Positions 50,045 to 58,151 of a stretch of 64,000 bases of DNA are shown in pieces. This stretch comes from an uncultured SAR86 cluster bacterium (GTDB lineage Bacteria; Pseudomonadota; Gammaproteobacteria; Magnimaribacterales; D2472). The position numbers and the translations under genes are program-made. The notes beneath the pieces are model-generated. The model had not been told where the DNA came from and made no database searches. It saw only the letters and a list, made by a program, of their open reading frames with translations. Positions within the stretch are counted from its first letter, which is position 1, and each line of letters opens with the position of its first letter. The stretch covers positions 1 through 64,000 of the forward strand of contig CACLMT010000002.1 of assembly GCA_902608115.1 (NCBI GenBank), given 5' to 3'.

Positions 50045-51166
50045 TTATTGAACCGTCCCAAAAGCGAGCTCTGTTACTTCAAATAATGCTGTATTTAAAT
50101 CTGACATTATCTCACCACTTTCTGTTTGAGTTATTTCTAATTTTCTATTGATGCGGTCTAGTTCGTTTTGAGGAATGCTATCTAGATCGTCTCGATATAA
50201 TAAGTATAAATCAGCTATATCTAGGTGAAGCTGTATGACATCAGTTGTATTATTTATATAACTTTTTGCAAGATATTCTATTGCAGAGATTTTTGGAGAG
50301 AAATGACTTATTGAATCATCAAGAGCAACAAGCTGATTCAAGGTTTCTATAAAAGATTTTAGATTTATAAAAATCTCACGTTTTATTTGATTATATTCTT
50401 CATATTTAACTGTTACTCCTTGGTGAATCTTTGAAACAATATCTGGATTTAATTTTTCAGTACTTAAATGAAAAGCTTGAAGTCTTGTTGTGTCTGCAAG
50501 AAATTTTGCTCCATAAATTTCAATATCAATAATAATTTTAGATAAGTTAAAATCTGGCAAATATAGTTTATTTAATTCAAGGTTTTCTGCAATCAATAAT
50601 ACAAAGTCAGCACTCAGGAAGTATGATTTAGCTGAGAGTTGATCATATTGATAGTAATCTTGCTCGATAATTATCTTTATTTGATTTTCAGATATTTCTG
50701 CAAGTTGTTTCATATGGTCATCAAGCTTCTGAATTAGCTGATAGCTTGCTTTATATAGCGGCATATAAACTTTAATGCCTGAAGAAGATTTTAATTTTAT
50801 GTTATTAAATTCTTTTTGAAATTTATTTTGTTCTCTATAAATTCTATCTTGTAGTATCTCAAGACTTTCAAACATCTGTTGTTCAGATATCTTGTCGCTA
50901 TAAAAATCATTTGTAAGAAGATAATTAATTTCATACTGAAGAGTATTTTGGTAAGCAACAGCATCTACTGCTTTTTGAAAAATTAATACAAAAGTCTGCA
51001 TTTCTTTTCTTGATATTGGATTTTCCATTATCTCTCCAATTTCTTCTAAGGTTAGCTCTTTAATATCAGCTTTAATTAGCTCTGAAAAAGGAATTAATAA
51101 AATTATAAACAGTGAAAAAGCAAGAGTTTTTTTAAAGATTTTGTTTTTTGATAGCATATATTGCAT
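50045..51166 (-). CDS. Exported helical protein, unknown
   Basis: 373 residues: membrane anchor or signal (KKTLAFSLFIILLIPFSELI), then an almost entirely helical, coiled-coil-like region (ILQDRIYREQNKFQKEFNNIKL, ENQIKIIIEQDYYQYDQLSAKSYFLSADFVLLIAENLEL) with few Gly or Pro. No family is recognised. It is divergent from the MORN-caspase gene with only 29 bases between the two starts, so the two must share a regulatory region. It may belong to the same system. Confidence 0.6.
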   Translation of the reverse strand: MQYMLSKNKIFKKTLAFSLFIILLIPFSELIKADIKELTLEEIGEIMENPISRKEMQTFVLIFQKAVDAVAYQNTLQYEINYLLTNDFYSDKISEQQMFESLEILQDRIYREQNKFQKEFNNIKLKSSSGIKVYMPLYKASYQLIQKLDDHMKQLAEISENQIKIIIEQDYYQYDQLSAKSYFLSADFVLLIAENLELNKLYLPDFNLSKIIIDIEIYGAKFLADTTRLQAFHLSTEKLNPDIVSKIHQGVTVKYEEYNQIKREIFINLKSFIETLNQLVALDDSISHFSPKISAIEYLAKSYINNTTDVIQLHLDIADLYLLYRDDLDSIPQNELDRINRKLEITQTESGEIMSDLNTALFEVTELAFGTVQ

Positions 51167-51195
51167 AATTAATACTACTCTATTAATTGAAATAA

Positions 51196-53196
51196 ATGAA
51201 AAAGTATTCCTTTTTTATAGTTTTAAGTCTATTTTCAGTATGGGTATTCTCTAATGAGAATTATCAGTGTGATGCTGTTGATGATGACTTAACTGGGCTT
51301 GTTTGTATTTCATCTGATAAGAAATATTCAACGGTTTCAAAATTAACTCAACTAGGCTCAACCTATAATGCCTCTATAACATTTCCTGATGATGGTGATA
51401 CCTGGGAAGTTGAGGTCAATCAATCCAACATTAAAATTTCCATGAATGATGATGAATCATTTTTTGGCAAAATTAAAAATAAAAGAATTTTTGGCACCTT
51501 GGTTAGAAAAAACTTTTCAAGGACTGATGCTGAGCTTGTAGGATCTGGAATGACGGGTGAGGCAGATATTTTCTATGATAATGGAGATACCTTTAAAGGA
51601 AGGATAAAAGATAATCTTCGAGAAGGATTGGGCGTATATACTTTTGCTTTGCTTGATGGACAAGAAAATCCAGAATTTACAGAGTGTATTTATAAAGAAG
51701 ATGAATGCCAAACAGGAAAATATTACTTCGATACTGGAACAACATATCAAGGCGACTTTGAGGATGGGTTTTTCCATGGCGAGGGTGTTTACCGATATAA
51801 TCATGGCGCGATCTATACAGGAACGTTTGCTTATGATTCCAGAAGAGGATATGGGGAATATTTTTATGAAGAGGGGTCAAAACTATCGCACTACAAGGGA
51901 TATTACATAGATAATAAACAACATGGCCCTGGTGAAACTATGTGGTCTGGAGATGGAATACCTGGTTACGGTGATCGTCTTATTAAATATCACGTTGGTC
52001 AATACAAAGATGGAGAAATGACTGGTCAAGGTGTTTTTTTAGATTTTGAAAAAAGAATTATTTATCAAGGAAATCTCCTGGAAGGTTCCAGGCATGGTGC
52101 AGGCACAACTTTTTTGCAAGATGAGGAGGGTAGGCTTTTTTCACATAGTGGTAACTATAAAGATGATCTTCTTAACGGTTTTGGGAAAATACATTATTCA
52201 GATGGAGCAACATTTGAAGGCAATTATTCAGAAGGACAACGAAGTGGTCTTGGAGTTTTGATTGATCCAATTATAAGCACAGTTAGTACAGGGATTTTTT
52301 CGAATGGCGAACTAAATGGCATGGGAAAGGAAGAGGTATTTAATGCAGATGGAAGTTCTGCATTTGTTTTAGAAATTAACTTTCTTAATGGAGAGAAGCA
52401 TGGGCGTGGACTAGTTACTTTCAATGATGGTTCAACTTTTTATGCTAGATATATTGATGGTGAGTATCAAGGGGAGCTGGAAGAATTACAGGATCCCCCA
52501 GTACCCATAAATGATAGATTAGCTTTAGTAATAGGTAATGATAATTATTTAAGCAGTCCCTTAAATAATGCTGTTTCGGATTCTATTGGAATATCGGATC
52601 AACTTAAAAAGTCAGGATTTGAAGTGATTTATGTTTCCAATGCTACTTATGAATTATTTCAAAAGGCAATTAGCGAATTTAGAAATAGATTAGAATTAAT
52701 GGGTCCAACAACAACTGCTCTTTTTTATTACGCTGGACATGCTGCTCAAGTTGATGGAATAAATTATCTTAACCCTATTGATTCTGAGATATCTAGTAAA
52801 TTTGAACTATATACAAAAGCTATAAATATGAATGATATTTTCTCCGTCGTTTCAGAACATGTTGATAGGGTAAAAATTGTTATTTTAGACGCTTGTCGAA
52901 ATAACCCATATCCTAGTTTTATCAGGTCAGCATCAACTGGATTAGCACAAATGACTGCTCCAGACGGAACAATTATTGGCTACTCCACCAGTCCAGGCAA
53001 AGTATCCCTAGATGGAGAAATAAACGGTTATGGAATTTATACTGGAAATTTAATAAGTGCTATGAATGTTCCTGGGAGAACTATTGAAGAAGTTTTTAAG
53101 GAAACTACAAGAGCAGTTAAAACTTTAACAAATAATAAACAAGTTCCTTACACATCCACTACTTTATCAGGTAATTTTTATTTTATAGAAGATTAA
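51196..53196 (+). CDS. Secreted MORN-repeat protein with caspase-like (C14) protease domain
   Basis: 666 residues in three parts: signal peptide (KKYSFFIVLSLFSVWVFS), about eight MORN repeats in two blocks (from about residue 120; GDTFKGRIKDNLREGLGVYTF, GTTYQGDFEDGFFHGEGVYRY, GATFEGNYSEGQRSGLGVL), and a C-terminal caspase fold from about 440. RLALVIGNDNYLSSPLNNAVSD starts the fold. FYYAGHAAQVDG carries the catalytic His and VKIVILDACRNNPYPS the catalytic Cys (DACRNN). GIYTGNLISAM and VPYTSTTLSGNFYF close the domain. A periplasmic caspase-family protease with an N-terminal binding scaffold is inferred. It heads the ECF locus and is divergent from 50045. Confidence 0.88.
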   Translation: MKKYSFFIVLSLFSVWVFSNENYQCDAVDDDLTGLVCISSDKKYSTVSKLTQLGSTYNASITFPDDGDTWEVEVNQSNIKISMNDDESFFGKIKNKRIFGTLVRKNFSRTDAELVGSGMTGEADIFYDNGDTFKGRIKDNLREGLGVYTFALLDGQENPEFTECIYKEDECQTGKYYFDTGTTYQGDFEDGFFHGEGVYRYNHGAIYTGTFAYDSRRGYGEYFYEEGSKLSHYKGYYIDNKQHGPGETMWSGDGIPGYGDRLIKYHVGQYKDGEMTGQGVFLDFEKRIIYQGNLLEGSRHGAGTTFLQDEEGRLFSHSGNYKDDLLNGFGKIHYSDGATFEGNYSEGQRSGLGVLIDPIISTVSTGIFSNGELNGMGKEEVFNADGSSAFVLEINFLNGEKHGRGLVTFNDGSTFYARYIDGEYQGELEELQDPPVPINDRLALVIGNDNYLSSPLNNAVSDSIGISDQLKKSGFEVIYVSNATYELFQKAISEFRNRLELMGPTTTALFYYAGHAAQVDGINYLNPIDSEISSKFELYTKAINMNDIFSVVSEHVDRVKIVILDACRNNPYPSFIRSASTGLAQMTAPDGTIIGYSTSPGKVSLDGEINGYGIYTGNLISAMNVPGRTIEEVFKETTRAVKTLTNNKQVPYTSTTLSGNFYFIED

Positions 53197-53204
53197 TTTT
53201 CTTT

Positions 53205-53231
53205 GTAACAAAACTCTCTCTTGCTCGTAGT
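53205..53231 (+). promoter_or_regulatory. ECF-type promoter P1
   Basis: GTAACA (53205-53210) and CGTAGT (53226-53231) are separated by exactly 15 bases, the same as in P2 and P3. The AAC at -35 and CGT at -10 are hallmarks of ECF-type promoters (compare SigW TGAAAC-N16-CGTA). It precedes the 22-residue-repeat gene and, beyond a hairpin, the ECF sigma and anti-sigma genes, which would make them autoregulated. Confidence 0.8.
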
Positions 53232-53276
53232 ATTTATATAAGGCAATTACGCTTTGTATGTAAAAAGGAAAATTCT

Positions 53277-53597
53277 ATGAAAAAACTACTTTTAACAACC
53301 ATGATCGCTTTTGGATCAATGGGGGCTCAAGCAAGCTATAACTACTTAAACTCATACACCTATGGAAATAATACAAGTACCTACGGTCAAGTTGGTGGTA
53401 ACAGTGTCAACTTATCAACCTCTAGATATGGAAATAATATATCTACCTATGGAAGTATTGGTAGCAGCTCTGTAAATATTTATAGCAACAGCTATGGCAA
53501 CACTACATCCACATATGGCAATGTAGGATCTTCTAGAATTAATGGCCAAAGTTCTACTTACGGGAATTCAACAAATTCTTGGTGGACTATAGACTAA
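53277..53597 (+). CDS. Secreted Tyr-Gly-Asn-rich 22-residue repeat protein
   Basis: 106 residues: signal peptide (KKLLLTTMIAFGSMGAQA|SY) and three exact-length 22-residue repeats of the type YGNNxSTYGxVGxxSVNxxSxx, ending in a short fourth unit and SWWTID. High content of Ser, Thr, Asn, Gly and Tyr with strict period suggests a beta-solenoid or curlin-like amyloid fibre subunit. No charged residues interrupt the repeats. AAGGA precedes the ATG. It is the first gene after P1, so its product is probably made in quantity when the sigma factor is active. Confidence 0.75.
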   Translation: MKKLLLTTMIAFGSMGAQASYNYLNSYTYGNNTSTYGQVGGNSVNLSTSRYGNNISTYGSIGSSSVNIYSNSYGNTTSTYGNVGSSRINGQSSTYGNSTNSWWTID

Positions 53598-53606
53598 TTA
53601 ATTTTT

Positions 53607-53640
53607 TATACATGCCCTTGATTACTCGAGGGTATGTATA
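53607..53640 (+). terminator. 15-bp hairpin, possible partial terminator
   Basis: TATACATGCCCTTGA and TCGAGGGTATGTATA pair over 15 positions with only G-T wobbles and a TTAC loop. It lies 9 bases after the repeat-protein stop and before the sigma gene. Only TTT follows, so it is not a strong terminator; it may attenuate transcription or stabilise the 5' mRNA, letting the repeat protein be made in excess over sigma. Confidence 0.6.
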
Positions 53641-53676
53641 TTTCAAATAGATAGATAAATATGCAAGAATACCTTA

Positions 53677-54150
53677 ATGACAAATTTCGAAAGTATGCTT
53701 TTTTCAGACGGTCTGAGGGTTAAGCTTATGAATATTGCCATGTCTAGAACTTTCAATCGATTCGATGCTGAGGACCTTGTGCAAACCACGTACCTCAAAG
53801 CAATTGAGAAACAAGATCAGTTTTCTGGTGAAAAGATAGATCCCTGGATTGTTACTATCTTGAAAAATACATTTATTGATTCAACACGCAAGAAAAAACC
53901 GGATCTTCCGGGTGATGATCTACCAGAACTGACAGAAGATGGCGATCAGGAAAACACCTTACTAGAGAGAGACCGTGATATGTGCTTTGAAAAACTTGAT
54001 GAGGTAGAAAGGGATGTCATTGCCATGAAACAAACAATGAGTTATAAGGAAATTGCTGATTTTCTTCAAATAAAAGCAAGTTCAGTGCGAGTAAAGCTAT
54101 TGCGAGCAAAAGAAAAATTTATGATTTGTATGGATTTTGATAATGACTGA
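53677..54150 (+). CDS. ECF-subfamily sigma-70 factor
   Basis: 157 residues with sigma region 2 (FNRFDAEDLVQTTYLKAIEKQDQF ... PWIVTILKNTFIDSTRKKK, the DAEDLVQ core and -10 recognition helix) and region 4 (LDEVERDVIAMKQTMSYKEIADFLQIKASSVRVKLLRAKEKF helix-turn-helix). No region 1.1 or 3, as in ECF (sigma-E-like) factors. The anti-sigma gene overlaps its stop by 14 bases. The three motif-bearing promoters in this locus are its likely targets. No Shine-Dalgarno sequence stands out, consistent with low expression. Confidence 0.93.
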   Translation: MTNFESMLFSDGLRVKLMNIAMSRTFNRFDAEDLVQTTYLKAIEKQDQFSGEKIDPWIVTILKNTFIDSTRKKKPDLPGDDLPELTEDGDQENTLLERDRDMCFEKLDEVERDVIAMKQTMSYKEIADFLQIKASSVRVKLLRAKEKFMICMDFDND

Positions 54151-54802
54151 TCAAGATAAAATTTTAATCATGTCCTATTTGGATAATGAGCTTGATGCGA
54201 AAGAAATCTCTGAGATTGAATTATTAATTGCTAGCGATTCAGATGCTCAAGATTATCTCAATCAACTTAAAATGACCAATAATGAGGTGGATGCGTTTTT
54301 TAACTCTGATGATATGAAGCTACTAGATGCTTCTATATCTGAATTTGTTGAAAGCTTTAAACCGAAACAAGCAGCATCTTTTGTAAATTTTAGCAATGTT
54401 CTTGCAGGCTTCTTTACTCCCAAACAAGCTCTAAGCTACTCATTTACAGCTGCACTTTTTTTAGTAGTAGGTTTATTTTTTCAAGATCTTACCTATAAAG
54501 AAATATTATTTGATTTGAATGGTGATATTTATGAAAAACAAGTTTTTATTACAAGGGGCGTAAGTGTTAATGTTGGCCTCAAAGATGAAATACATGCAAT
54601 GATCTATGAAATGGTTCAAAACAATTCTCCTGAAGGTAATTTAACCTATGGTTCGAGTGTTTATGCTATATTTCTTGAAGATAAAACCATTGAAACAGAT
54701 TCTTTAAATTGTTATGCAGGCCAGTATTTTATTGCGGGAGAAAACCAAGAATTCATTTTCTGCGAATCCCAGCAGGACACTTCTCTTATTTTTATTAATT
54801 AG
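54137..54802 (+). CDS. One-TM anti-sigma factor
   Basis: 221 residues: cytoplasmic N-terminus LIMSYLDNELDAKEISEIELLIASDSDAQDYL (typical 'YLD.EL...E...E..L..D..' anti-sigma start, not a zinc ZAS type), a single TM near 115 (ALSYSFTAALFLVVGLFFQDL), and a periplasmic C-terminal domain of about 90 residues with two cysteines (NCYAGQ, FCESQ). It overlaps the sigma gene by 14 bases, the usual co-translation of a sigma/anti-sigma pair. Signal release would need proteolysis or a conformational change of the periplasmic part. Two in-frame ATGs are near the start (54137, 54143). Confidence 0.86.
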   Translation: MIMTDQDKILIMSYLDNELDAKEISEIELLIASDSDAQDYLNQLKMTNNEVDAFFNSDDMKLLDASISEFVESFKPKQAASFVNFSNVLAGFFTPKQALSYSFTAALFLVVGLFFQDLTYKEILFDLNGDIYEKQVFITRGVSVNVGLKDEIHAMIYEMVQNNSPEGNLTYGSSVYAIFLEDKTIETDSLNCYAGQYFIAGENQEFIFCESQQDTSLIFIN

Positions 54803-54919
54803 TTTTTCGTATTCACACCTCCTTACTTTTCAAGAGGCTTTACCTATAGCTGATAATCGTTACATTAATCATTTTGTTGTTTAAGGAGATACATTGCTTA
54901 TAGCATTTTATAAACTTCT

Positions 54920-54946
54920 GTAACATTCATACTTAACAACCGTTCA
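54920..54946 (+). promoter_or_regulatory. Weak ECF-type promoter-like site
   Basis: GTAACA and CGTTCA with the same 15-base spacing, 36 bases upstream of P2. The -10 is less like the consensus, so this is a possible second start or a relic. Confidence 0.35.
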
Positions 54947-54981
54947 ACTCATGTAAACAGAGGATTGCAACGAAAGTTTAA

Positions 54982-55008
54982 GTAACAAACTCACTCTTTA
55001 ATCGTAGT
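54982..55008 (+). promoter_or_regulatory. ECF-type promoter P2
   Basis: GTAACA (54982-54987), 15 bases, CGTAGT (55003-55008). The match extends beyond the cores to GTAACAAACTC and ATCGTAGTA, as in P1 and P3. The predicted start is about 55015 and the ATG of the coiled-coil membrane gene is at 55033, leaving a short leader with a GGAG ribosome-binding site. Confidence 0.82.
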
Positions 55009-55032
55009 AAGCCTATACATGGAGTATTAAAT

Positions 55033-56601
55033 ATGAAATTTTTAACAAAACAATCTTCTTCACACATGCTATATGTATTTGCATGGTCTTTAGAAATAAT
55101 CTTATGCCTATGTGGTATTTTAATTGCATTTACTTTGTCATACCTTGGTATGGTCAGCTTAGAAGGTGATCAACAATTTTCCCAAGCCCAGTATTTAACT
55201 ATGGGGATTGCTTTTTTACCGCTTTTTGCTATTGCCTTAACTGAGCTATTAAAGATTCCAGCAGTAACAGGATTTGTCTATGCAAAGTCTTTAAAAACAA
55301 AGTTAATAGCAGGATTTTTTCTCTTAGCGGTGTGTATTCTCACTTTTGAAACTATGTTTTCTGGTCAGGAGCAAGCTTTTGCCTTAAGAACAGAGCAAAT
55401 CAAAGTAGAGAAGGAGGATGAAAATCGAATAGTTGAAAAAATGCAACTTATTGATAGTCAAGTTGAGTCAATCTCAGGATTATCGCTTGCACAAATTAGA
55501 AAGCACTCAAGCAATGGACTAAAGATCCAATTACAACCACTCGAAACTCAAATTACGGAACTGCGAGTTCGTGAAAATGAATTAAAGATCTCAATGAATC
55601 CAGCAGAAATTGAAGAACAAAAAAGGCAAATTAATAATCTTGAAAAAAACAAAGATAGATTGTTTGTTCAATATCAACAAGAATTAAACAGTTTGAATTC
55701 TGCGCTTAATCAACTGAATAAAAATGAGCAAAATGAATTAAAAGACACTATCATCTTCAAAAATTCTATTAGAAAAAAATATTCAGATCAAAGAGCTGGG
55801 TTAAAAGCAGAAAAAGCAGCTCTAAAATTGGCTCTTGATACAAAAGTTAAATCAATAGATACAAAAATATCTACTGCTGATAATCTAATTGCAGATTACA
55901 GTAAACCAAACCCTAAAGTGATAGCTGATCTTAATATCGTTAGTGCACAGATATTAGCACTACAACAAGAAATCAAATTAAGAATTGATAAAGCCAATAA
56001 AGAAGTAGATGTAACCCTTGCTAATACATCTTCTAATAAACTAAGAATCAATCAATTGCAATTGTCCAAAGTAGAGTTGGGCGCAGAATTAAATTCTGTT
56101 AGAGATAGTATTGCTTCACGTTCAAATAAATCAAACATTCATAGGTTGGCTGCCTTGTATTATGGTATAGATAATCCGGCTGACCTCTCACAGGAAGATA
56201 TTTCTATTTTCGCATTGATATTCATGGCTAGCATTGCATTTGTGGTCGCTGTAGCAGGCCCCCTTATTGCTTTTATATCTCTTAGAAATTACGTTGAGGG
56301 AGATGCACCTAAGCCTAATAAAACAGCTTTGGCAATTAGAAAGGCTGCTGTAGCTTTAAGAAGAAGACTGCTTAAGCCTAAAGTTATTACCAAAATTAAT
56401 GAGGTTGAAGTTGAAAAAGAAATTATTAAAGAAATACCAGTTGAAAAGGTTGTTTATGAAAAGGTAGAGGTGCCAACACCATTTGAGGTTACTAAATTTG
56501 TCGGTGTTCCTGTACCCACTGATCCTAAAGATCTTCCTTCGCCGCCAGAAATAGACGTCGAGAAGGTCAATAACTTATTAGATCAAGGGGAAGCAGCATG
56601 A
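55033..56601 (+). CDS. Four-TM coiled-coil membrane protein, unknown
   Basis: 522 residues: three membrane helices near the N-terminus (about 14-42, 53-72, 88-108), a long coiled coil of about 250 residues (ENRIVEKMQLIDSQVESISG ... QLQLSKVELGAELNSVRDSIASR) rich in Leu, Lys, Glu and Gln, a fourth TM (ISIFALIFMASIAFVVAVAGPLIAFISL), and a charged C-terminal tail with repeated VEKE/PVEKV motifs (EVEVEKEIIKEIPVEKVVYEKVEVPTP). It resembles membrane scaffolds; no family is recognised. Transcribed from P2. Its stop overlaps the next start (ATGA). Confidence 0.75.
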   Translation: MKFLTKQSSSHMLYVFAWSLEIILCLCGILIAFTLSYLGMVSLEGDQQFSQAQYLTMGIAFLPLFAIALTELLKIPAVTGFVYAKSLKTKLIAGFFLLAVCILTFETMFSGQEQAFALRTEQIKVEKEDENRIVEKMQLIDSQVESISGLSLAQIRKHSSNGLKIQLQPLETQITELRVRENELKISMNPAEIEEQKRQINNLEKNKDRLFVQYQQELNSLNSALNQLNKNEQNELKDTIIFKNSIRKKYSDQRAGLKAEKAALKLALDTKVKSIDTKISTADNLIADYSKPNPKVIADLNIVSAQILALQQEIKLRIDKANKEVDVTLANTSSNKLRINQLQLSKVELGAELNSVRDSIASRSNKSNIHRLAALYYGIDNPADLSQEDISIFALIFMASIAFVVAVAGPLIAFISLRNYVEGDAPKPNKTALAIRKAAVALRRRLLKPKVITKINEVEVEKEIIKEIPVEKVVYEKVEVPTPFEVTKFVGVPVPTDPKDLPSPPEIDVEKVNNLLDQGEAA

Positions 56602-57500
56602 ATGCGGCAATTTATGATTCAAGTGCCGTTGATGTATACATCCTAGAGCAAATTAAAAGGGAGCAAGAAATCACCAGAACTCGATCAATAGAAAACTTTG
56701 CTAAAGAGGCTCCTTTTTTACTATTACTCTGGGGTGGTCGGCTATTAGCAATTGGTTTATTAGTCCTTTGTATTGGATATGCAATTAAATTAGCTCTCAG
56801 CTGGCATCATATTGATGAAACTATTAATTCTTACCCATCTCCTTCTGTTCATACCGGATATCAAACAGATGCAATCAGCAAAGAGGATACTGTATTTGAT
56901 GTGGAAGCAATCCTTTCAGGAACTAACGGAAATAATCAAAGTAGGGGATCAATATCAAATCCAGCGGAGATTACCAAAGACAGTCCGTTGCCAATAACAT
57001 CAGTTGAACAAGGTAACGTTCAAGATAGTAATGGGCCTGCTTCAGATGTTATTGAGTCTGGTATTGATAGTTCTTTTTCTGGGCCATCATTGGATCATGA
57101 TAATAGTCAAAGCTCATCGAATACAGAGTCACAACAATCAATTCAAAGCAATCCAGAATTGAAAACTACTCAAGAGCATGAAATGGATAATAAAAATAAT
57201 ATTGCACCACCAGAAGAAGATACTATTAGACATTATACGGTTTTTGATCGAATTCCCTTTGACGGTAAGTCTATTAAAACAGTAATAGTTGGAAGGAAGT
57301 TTAATGAACCCGGTGGGCCGCTGATAGAAAAATATTGTTATTTCAAAGTTCCAAAGTCTAAGGATATTTACGATTCAATTTATTTCATAAGAGATACTTC
57401 TAAAGGTAGGCACGAACTCCCAATTACACAGAATTTATCAAAATTTCTAAAAATAGAGTATCAAGAATTATTAGATGCCAAATCAAAATGCAAAATTTAA
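56598..57500 (+). CDS. Single-TM linker protein with C-terminal domain, unknown
   Basis: 300 residues: a basic N-terminus (EQIKREQEITRTRSIEN), a TM helix (LLLLWGGRLLAIGLLVLCIGYAIKLAL), a long Ser/Asn/Gln/Asp-rich unstructured linker (about residues 85-200), and a compact C-terminal domain (HYTVFDRIPFDGKSIKTVIVGRKFNEPGGP ... YCYFKVPKSKDIYDSIYFI) with two Cys. The C-terminal domain would sit in the periplasm next to the exported protease. No family is recognised. It overlaps both neighbours by 4 and 13 bases, so it is made together with them. Confidence 0.7.
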   Translation: MNAAIYDSSAVDVYILEQIKREQEITRTRSIENFAKEAPFLLLLWGGRLLAIGLLVLCIGYAIKLALSWHHIDETINSYPSPSVHTGYQTDAISKEDTVFDVEAILSGTNGNNQSRGSISNPAEITKDSPLPITSVEQGNVQDSNGPASDVIESGIDSSFSGPSLDHDNSQSSSNTESQQSIQSNPELKTTQEHEMDNKNNIAPPEEDTIRHYTVFDRIPFDGKSIKTVIVGRKFNEPGGPLIEKYCYFKVPKSKDIYDSIYFIRDTSKGRHELPITQNLSKFLKIEYQELLDAKSKCKI

Positions 57501-58141
57501 AAAAATATTTTTTACTTAGCTTTGTATTTCTTCTTGCAGTTCAAGGCTTTGCTGATGGTACGCAGATTTATAATGCTAAGGTTGATGGAGTAGTTTTAAT
57601 TCTTGGAGAGGGTGGTTTAGCCTCGGGTGCAATTATTAGCAAAGAAGGTCATATTCTTACAAATTGGCATGCTGTTTATGGGAATGAAAATATGAATATT
57701 TTTATTCTAGGAGTGGGTGAGGTTGAAGATAATACCTATCAAGCTCAAGTTTTAAAACTGAGCCAATCACAAGATTTAGCACTATTAAAAATAATAAACC
57801 CACCCAGAAATCTTAATGTCCTTAGATTAAGCAAAGTTATTCCTCAAATTGGATCAGCAGTTCATGCTATTGGTCATCCTCAGGGTGAGATCTGGACATA
57901 TGGCCACGGTTATATCAGTCAACACAGAGATAACTATGAATGGAGTTACAAAGATTCTGATGAAATTTTCACTGCTGATGTATACCAGATGGATGCTCCT
58001 ATCTATGAAGGTAATTCAGGAGGACCTTTATTGAACAAATTTGGAAATATTGTCGGCATTAATTCATTTGGCTATCAGAATAAACAGGGTTTGAATTATG
58101 CAGTCAGCGTCAAAGAGATTATTAAATTTTTAGCAAATTAA
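57488..58141 (+). CDS. Exported trypsin-like (S1C/HtrA-type) serine protease
   Basis: 217 residues: signal peptide (KKYFLLSFVFLLAVQGFA|DG), then a compact trypsin-like domain without PDZ. The catalytic triad is visible: His in ILTNWHAVYG, Asp in SQDLALLKI, Ser in YEGNSGGPLLNKFG. ASGAIISKEGHI and GLNYAVSVKEIIKF match the HtrA/DegS start and end. A periplasmic protease with no regulatory domain of its own, so control probably comes from the two membrane proteins upstream. It could cleave the anti-sigma factor, closing a feedback loop; that is inference. Confidence 0.9.
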   Translation: MQNLKKYFLLSFVFLLAVQGFADGTQIYNAKVDGVVLILGEGGLASGAIISKEGHILTNWHAVYGNENMNIFILGVGEVEDNTYQAQVLKLSQSQDLALLKIINPPRNLNVLRLSKVIPQIGSAVHAIGHPQGEIWTYGHGYISQHRDNYEWSYKDSDEIFTADVYQMDAPIYEGNSGGPLLNKFGNIVGINSFGYQNKQGLNYAVSVKEIIKFLAN

Positions 58142-58151
58142 ATAATTATTT

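Noticed and set aside
49944-50051. 35-codon plus-strand frame after the metallo-hydrolase
   Set aside because: Short, no ribosome-binding site, and overlaps the end of the opposite-strand gene.
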